Assembly: GCF_902635505.1 (NCBI RefSeq)
Contig: NC_045426.1
Span: 544,268,818-544,332,817 of the forward strand
Reading direction: 5' to 3'
DNA: 64,000 nucleotides
From: Sarcophilus harrisii
Taxonomy: Eukaryota; Chordata; Mammalia; Dasyuromorphia; Dasyuridae
Below, piece by piece: positions 57,665 through 64,000 of the stretch (the first letter of the stretch is position 1; each line of letters starts with the position of its first letter). The notes under the pieces are model-generated. The model did not search any database and was not told the DNA's origin. It saw nothing but the letters and a program-made list of their open reading frames with translations. A program made the position numbers and the translations under genes.

Positions 57665-59760
57665 GGATCAAAACCTTTCCCCAAATCAATACAACTAAAA
57701 TGAATCACAGAAACCAAGAATATGGTGGCTTTCTGATTTTTGTTTCTATAAAAGGAGAAACATTCATTAGTAATCACATTAAAGGTAAGCAACATAGGAA
57801 CACATTGTTTGTAAAGAAAAAGCTGCCTGAGGTTCCTGCAATGGGAAATATACTGTACTTCCTTCTTCCCAAGCTCTGCCTTTCCCCTCAAAATGAGAGG
57901 AGGAATTCAGAAACATAATGTTCAGTACATAATGAAGATATGAACTTTGAACTAAGTTTCTTTTAAAAGACAAGGGGTAAATTGGAAACCAAATTTCCCC
58001 CAACTGCTCTACAGCTTCACGAATAAGCTCTAGTAGGAGAGAATGCTAACTTCTTTGTTTCTCAGTCCTATTATTACTCTACCCTAGTTTTCAAAGAAGA
58101 AGACAGGAGAACAGGCATCTAGAAATAAGTTGCACTAGTCCATCCTGCTTGCCATACTTCCATATGGGAGGTATGAATGAAATGGATGACTACCCTTAGA
58201 AAAATAAAAAAGAACTGTTTGCAAATTTTGGGTCTCTTATGGAAACACTTCCTAAGTAGTCATATAGGCGACATGTGGGACCTTACTTTTAGATTCATCC
58301 TCTTTTCCTACCAATCTCAGTCAGAGTAGCACCATGGAGACTGCTATGTCTGTCTGGAAGAGATGGTTCAAAGGGGAGGAAGGAAAAAGAAAATATGAAT
58401 AGTCTGGGAAGGGAATATATTCCCCCTGACTTAAGTCAGGTATTACATGAGTCCTATGTTAAGTGGGTGATTGAAATCTATTCCCAAGTTTTTATTCTAA
58501 TATTCTCCTAGAAGCTAAGTCACCAACTGGTGTTATTTCAGTGAGTAGATATTGTGGAGTCAAGTAAGAACACAGATGAGTACACCAAAAAATACACCAG
58601 ATAGGTCAAGTATTGAAGAATAGAGACACTGAGAATTTTCTTAGGATTTTCTAGTGCCTGAGGTGTCCTCGTGTGAATTATTAAACCTCTGGAGAATTTT
58701 TAAAAAATATTCAGCTATAAGACAAAGAGAGTGATAGTGATGAGATGTGCTTTTTAAAACTGTCACATAGGGATGTTATAATAGTAAATTAATATTTTTA
58801 CATCTCTGCCATCTAATTCTTTTTGCTTCTTAAAAATGAAACACAATTGATTTCCTGATCCTTAATAATATCCACCAAAATAAAAAAAATCTTTCCCTGT
58901 ATACAACAACCTCCACATATAATCACCCCAATATTTTTTGTTAAAATATACTTTTGTGGCATGTATTTGACTATTATTTATCATAGCCCAAGTCAAAAAC
59001 TGTTCTGCCATTTGGATACGGAACACTGCCATCCTCAGCTTGCCCTGAAAAACATGTCTGCCATGGAATGTCATAATCATCATAACAGTATGTCTTTTGA
59101 CTTATGAAAATAAGAAATGGTGTTGATGCTACTAAAGGAATAAAGGTAATGGGAGGATTAATAATATGAAAGTTCTTTGTAAAAGTGACTATATAGTTGG
59201 GTGTTTTTCTCAACTTTGAAAGGTAATCTTTAAATATTTTCCTGCAACTTAAAAAAATCAGTTTTTTCCTCCCCTATATCTAATGACCCTTGAAAGACTG
59301 AAACTGAAATCTGTTTCTTTTTCATCTTTATCTTCCTTATGTTGGTCACACATATGGATGGGTGAGAAGCTGTTATTGATTTATTCTTAGAATAAAATAG
59401 AGACCAGTGAATATTTTCCCTCGGAAAAAAAAAAAGAAAGTACAGATTGTCCCAGAATACCTTGGACTTTGCAAGCATTACTGTGCAAATCACCATTTCT
59501 CAAAAGAAAAAAGGCCAATTTTAAGGATACAAAACATGCTGTAAGGAGGTAAAAATTTAAATGTAAATTGAATATATCATTTTCACCACAATGTAGTTGG
59601 TTTATTTATGCTGAGATATAATTATTTCTTCTACACTAGAAAATTTGGGAAGGGCTTTAGGCTAGCTCCTAAAAATGTGAATAGCCTATGGAAATTTTTG
59701 AAACTGTCAGTAAAATTAGCTTCTGACTTGGGATTCACCCATTTGGCTGTGTAATGGGCC
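57665..59760. other. No gene or repeat recognised
   Basis: Several short open frames up to about 94 codons, none with recognisable domains or splice context. A scrap of poly(A)-rich sequence is at 59425-59440. Confidence 0.4.
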
Positions 59761-59764
59761 AGGA

Positions 59765-59880
59765 CCATAGTAGTAAGTCCATCAGTCAACTAGAATTTGT
59801 TAAGTGACAACTATGTACCAGGCACTATGCCAACTAGTGGGGATACAAAAAACAAAAGATAGTTCTTACACAAGCAAAAT
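59765..59880. repeat. MIR-related dispersed repeat
   Basis: ATCAGTCAACTAGAATTTGT, CTATGTACCAGGCACTATGC and GGGGATACAAAAAACAAAAG, same pattern as 17330-17470. Confidence 0.72.
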
Positions 59881-60584
59881 TGTACTTTAGTGTTTAAAAA
59901 CTATGCTAAGACTTTTGAGATGCCTTGCATATTAAGAATAAAATGGATATAATTATTAGAGGGAAAGCACTAGTATTGAGAGGATTGTGAAGGGCTTCTT
60001 GCAGAAACAGCTAGTTTACTTATTCTCAGAGTCTTCTTGTGATAATTCTTTCTTTAGTTTATGCATCCATTTTGGGTTTCTCCTGGGAACATCAGAATGT
60101 AAGCATTCAGGGCTAACAGACAAAAAATAGAATAGGTTTTATTTCACTGGATGAAAAAAATAACAACAAATCACGTTTGAGTACGTAAGCAGTAAAAACA
60201 ATGGTTCTCTTTCTAGTGAATCTCCATCTTACCCAGATTCTGCTTCAAGGGGAAAGCATACAGGAATGTTAGAGTCAAACCTTACTTCTGATGATGCTCA
60301 CCTTCTCAGGAACTGGCATAGTCTTCTAGATATATGGTTCTAACTTGAGGCCCTCTTACCTCTTTCCCTTTCCTGGTCCATGGAAAGAACTCAAAATTGA
60401 GAGACTATTCTCCTCCCTTCCTCCAGAACTTGACAACACACACATTTAACCAGTCTAATAAAAAACAAGTCTGAGTTTGTGTGCACTCAAACACATACAC
60501 ATATACATATGCATTCATGTGTATATGTGTATACACACCTGCATTTTTATACAGATATACACAGATGGATGTGTAGAGAGATAG

Positions 60585-60790
60585 ATTGTTGTCTTTCCTT
60601 CTCAAAGAGGATCAAAATGCAAAATCATATAATGACATTGCAATCAAGGTATAGAATGTGACTGATAAGACTAATAAGAGCTTGGAAGGCTCTACAGTAG
60701 GTCAGACACAAACAGTTCATATGAACATTTGCAGGGGAGGTGTCTCTAAATTTGTGCATCTTACATTTCTTTTGAACTACTGTAATTCTG
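60585..60790 (+). repeat. Marsupial dispersed repeat (family not named)
   Basis: TTGTTGTCTTTCCTTCTCAA, AGAGGATCAAAATG, AGAGCTTGGAAGGCTCTACA, TTCATATGAACATTTGCAGG and CTTTTGAACTACTGTAATTC resemble a repeat common in opossum DNA. TG/TA-rich patches lie on both sides (60480-60570, 60840-60925). Confidence 0.5.
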
Positions 60791-60999
60791 CTTGGTCACA
60801 GAGAGTAACATTCAAGTTGTGTTCTCTACATTAGAGTTTGATTGCTTCTGTGTGCATTTATGTATGTATATATGTGTGCATGTATCTATATTTGTGCATA
60901 TATATATATATATACATATATACCACCTCTGGTTGATTCTTTGGGAGGTTTCAAGAATCTCTAGTGAATGTCATTATTCTGATATCAGAGGATTTTTTT

Positions 61000-61425
61000 T
61001 TTTAGGGCTGGAAGGAGTTTTAGAAACCATCTATTCCAACTTCCTCATCTCTTCGATTTCATAATTTCAGACAATGAAACAAGGATTAGAGAGATTACTT
61101 CTTCCTCTTTCCTAAACCTGATGAAACACACATTTTTTTATTTTTATTTTTTTACTTGAAACACAGAAAAAAACTCTAAACTAGCTGGGACATCCCTGTC
61201 TTATCTCCCCTCCAGCCCCCATCTCCACCCCAGCATTTAATTTAATATCCCTCTATATCACATGCTCCACTAATAATGGTGAGTGAAGAATAGCTCATTT
61301 TATTGACAAAGAAATGGAGATAAATACATTTAAATGACTTGCCCAGAGTCACACAGTTACTAAGTGTCTGAGGCCAGACTTAAACTCGGGTCCTCCTGAC
61401 TCCACGCCCAGTGCTATATTCATAC
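61000..61425 (+). repeat. MIR and MAR1-like SINE remnants
   Basis: A MIR-like start (GGCTGGAAGGAGTTTTAGAA, ATTCCAACTTCCTCATCTCT, GACAATGAAACAAGGATTAG) is followed, after a T/A-rich and C-rich spacer, by a second body (GACTTGCCCAGAGTCACACA, TGTCTGAGGCCAGACTTAAA, CTCGGGTCCTCCTGACTCC). They may be one element split by the spacer at about 61130-61270. Confidence 0.65.
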
Positions 61426-61489
61426 CATCTCATTTTTCACATATAATATATAATACATACCAATATACACAAATGTGCACACATTTATC

Positions 61490-61716
61490 AATTTGGAAGC
61501 ATAGTTAATAGGGCACTGGCTTTGGAATCAGTAAGATTTATTCTCATGAGTTAAATCTGGCTTCAGATGTTTATATTCACAGACTGAATAAGTCACTTAA
61601 CCCTCTTTGCCTCAGTTTCCTCATATATAAAATGATTTGGAGAAAAATGGCAAACTACTCCAGCATTTTTGCCAAGAAAACTCCAAATGAGATCACAAAG
61701 AGTTGGACATGACTAA

Positions 61717-61720
<4 letters not shown>
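61490..61720 (+). mobile_element. MAR1-type SINE with RTE-like tail
   Basis: AAGTCACTTAACCCTCTTTG, CCTCAGTTTCCTCATATATA, GGAGAAAAATGGCAAACTAC, TTGCCAAGAAAACTCCAAAT and AGATCACAAAGAGTTGGACA are the body and the composite tail. The terminal (TC)n at 61721-61794 begins where the tail ends. Confidence 0.85.
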
Positions 61721-61773
<53 letters not shown>

Positions 61774-61794
61774 CTCTCTCCCTCTCTCTCTCCC
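61721..61794. repeat. (TC)n microsatellite
   Basis: About 74 bp, almost pure TC, directly following the SINE tail, which may have seeded it. Confidence 0.96.
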
Positions 61795-61844
61795 CTGTCA
61801 TTGTCTTCATTTATTTTTATAACCAATAGGATATATTTTGCATT

Positions 61845-62480
61845 TTTATTTTCATTTACATTACATAATCATGTATTTTGTTTTACTGGTTCTGCTTACT
61901 TTATTCTATATTAGTTTGTAAAAACATAGTTTTTTTTTTTTTTTTTTTTTTGTTTGTTTGTTTTTTTGAGTTCTCACTATCACAAGAAGTACTGCTATAA
62001 ACATACTGGTCTTTGACCTTCTTGGAGTATATCCCTAGGAGTGAGGTTTCTGGTCCAAAGGGAATGAACAGTTTTGCTACTTTTCTCAAATAATTCCAAA
62101 TTTATTTCTGTAATGGTTAGACCAATTCATGGGGGTGAATAACCTCTACCAGTAGGATATCAGAATGTGTATTTTTCTTGAATCTTTTAAAAATAGGTAA
62201 TTTTAATCTTTTTTCCAATTTGATTGGTATGTGGTTAAATCTCAGAATTAAAAAAATTGTCATTTATTGTCTGAGCAATATTTCATAAGTTGCAAATTTC
62301 CCAAATCTTTTGAGTGCTTCTGTACTGAAGGACTACTGTTGGTCATAGTATTTTTTACTTTTAGTAGAAGTATTCGATGCAGTAATATTTTCCAGTTGAC
62401 ATTTTTATATTAATTTCATTAATTTTGTTCATTTAACATTTTAAAAAAGTAAATAACATAGTCTTTTATTATTTGTGATA
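61845..62480 (-). mobile_element. Old L1 ORF2-end fragment
   Basis: The complement carries the degraded C-terminal ORF2 region (FIPFGPETSLLGIYSKK, related to IPFDPAVLLLGLYPKE) and its flanks. A T run at 61930-61951 interrupts it. More diverged than the other L1 copies here. Confidence 0.7.
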
Positions 62481-63299
62481 ATCTCTATCTTTTATTTGGT
62501 TGATTCCTCCTCCTAGCCGTAGTTGTTAATGTTCTTTCATTGTCTTCATTTATTTTTATTATACAACCTATTTTATATTTAGATTTAATTAGACAATTTA
62601 TTCCTCTAAGAGTTGTGAAGATCAAATGAGATAACAACTGCCTGGCACATAGTGAACACTATATCAATGTTAATTATGTTCTTTTCCCTCCCCTTCCCTT
62701 CCATCCTCTCTCTTGTATTCTTGTCCCCTTCCCTCTTCCTTTCCCTCTCCTCTCCTCCCTTCTCCTTTCTTCTCCTCTTTACTTCTGTTTGGATATATTT
62801 AGTACAATCATTGGAAATTTATTGAACTATATCATGTAAGATATAAATCTTAGAACAAAAAGTATGATCTTAAGTATTTTTCAACACAGTTATTTAATTT
62901 TCTTATTTTTGAATCTTACTTGTCTTCTCTGATTCACAGATGTAAAAAAAATTTAGTTAATAGTAAATAACCTAGATGATTCTTATTGTATAATGTAGTT
63001 TGACTTAGAAGTGCTATTCCCCCATTATTCCTGTATGTCACTTTCTTTGAGATCCTACACATTTTGTTCTTCCAAATATATATATATATATATATTTTAT
63101 AATTTTGCAAAATCCTATAATGAAATTTCTTTTGGGTTTATTGGGTATAACACTAAATCTGTAAATTAATTTAGATATATCCCATTTATTATCTTGACAT
63201 GGCCCAATTATAAGCAATGAACATTCCTCTAATTACTTAAATCTTTTCTTTCTGAAGAGTGTTTTGTCATTGTGTTTATAAAAATCTCTTTTTAATAAT
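62481..63299. other. Unassigned AT-rich sequence
   Basis: It holds a C/T-rich patch at 62684-62785 and a TA run at 63077-63096. An old L1 continuation is possible, but I could not support it. Confidence 0.35.
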
Positions 63300-63450
63300 A
63301 GCTACTATTGATACAGAACTTTAAGATTCATAAAGTATGTATACTTTAATGTATATTCTCATTTGTTCCTCACAACAACTCAGTGGGGTAGGTGCTATTA
63401 TCACCTTCACTTAACAAATTAGGAACCTGAGGCAAAGGATCACACAAAAT
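63300..63450 (+). mobile_element. MIR SINE remnant
   Basis: TTGTTCCTCACAACAACTCA, GTGGGGTAGGTGCTATTATC, ACTTAACAAATTAGGAACCT and GAGGCAAAGGATCACAC are a recognisable MIR core. Confidence 0.8.
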
Positions 63451-64000
63451 AATGAATTCCCTTTAAATTTTTAAAAGAGTTATATATCCTATATATTGTC
63501 TTTTTTTGTTTGTTTTTAGTATAGGTGACAAAGTCATACATTTCTATGACATTTTTGACATTGTTTCTCTTGCCAATAATGTGCTATATATTCTTCCCAT
63601 GACTGTCATTCTTAATAATTTTCAGAAGAAACTGCAGTATTCAATAACTTGTAGGTATTTGGCACCACATATATTATTGAAATAATCAGGCTAGTTACGT
63701 GGTGAGAGAAGGATGGTTTTATTTTATTGGTTTATTGTGATGTCAGTAGGTCTAGGCATAGGTTCTCAACTGAAGTCCATGGAGGATTTACTCATATTGT
63801 TAAGATCACAGATTTATATAAGTAAAGGAGGTGCTGAAAAATTAGCTAGTGTTAGGACATTTGGCAATCGCCAAACACTACAATCATAAGTAATCACCTC
63901 TTGTGTTTCTCTTGTGCACTGCAACAACTTTCATGGGCTCCATAAGAATATGTTCAAAGAATATTATTTCTTTTAGTTGAATTGCACCATTTTATTTTCT
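63451..64000. other. No gene or repeat recognised
   Basis: AT-rich. A possible hAT scrap (TAGGTTCTCAACTGAAGTCC) at about 63758 is too short to call. Confidence 0.35.

Noticed and set aside
1-64000. CRISPR arrays, bacterial operons, tRNA or rRNA genes
   Set aside because: No spaced direct repeats, ribosome-binding-site-led gene runs or cloverleaf genes were seen. tRNA-like segments belong to SINEs.

Overview
This window is vertebrate, and almost certainly marsupial, nuclear DNA. The evidence is its dense load of marsupial-type interspersed repeats: L1 elements with a G-rich 3' tail ending in AATAAA and a poly(A) run, tRNA-derived MAR1/WSINE-type SINEs, RTE-linked SINE tails, and old L2, MIR and CR1/L3 relics. 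There is no bacterial or viral gene organisation. The L1 tail type would fit an Australian marsupial, but the species cannot be fixed from the sequence.

One protein-coding gene is supported. It is RBM24, on the minus strand, with four coding exons between 43504 (ATG) and 33865 (stop). The joined reading frame gives 235 residues: an N-terminal RRM (residues about 11-88) and an alanine/tyrosine/glutamine-rich C-terminal half. All three introns have GT..AG borders and the exon phases agree. A CpG-rich promoter and 5' region lies at about 43.1-44.65 kb, with a CCAAT box and a palindromic pair of E-boxes. A 3' UTR of about 1.8 kb is inferred down to a poly(A) signal at 32046-32051; it carries two miR-221/222 seed matches.

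Layout from left to right. 1-5.6 kb is an old minus-strand L1 with two later L1 fragments and a SINE nested in it. 5.6-10.8 kb is mostly unassigned sequence. 10.8-14.7 kb is a second minus-strand L1, shortened internally, with target-site duplications. 15.2-15.6 kb is a nearly 500-bp polypyrimidine tract. 16.4-17.2 kb is a MIR relic split by a solo retroviral LTR. 18-31 kb is a mosaic of CR1/L3, L2, RTE, hAT and L1 pieces. It includes two young L1 3' ends in opposite orientation and two pairs of inverted repeats. 32-44.6 kb is RBM24. 45-53 kb (upstream of RBM24) holds L2, MIR, CR1 and hAT relics and a mostly repeat-free block at 46.4-47.2 kb. 53.3-57.2 kb is a third minus-strand L1 that lacks its reverse-transcriptase core. 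57.5-64 kb is hAT, SINE, MIR and old L1 sequence.

No tRNA, rRNA or CRISPR array was recognised. I found no convincing wholly new system. The most useful leads are in RBM24 itself (a strong internal start at Met59, an RS-rich open frame upstream of the ATG, miR-221/222 sites, paired E-boxes) and in the repeat architecture (the solo LTR, the hAT elements with 8-bp duplications, the inverted repeats and the internally deleted L1s).
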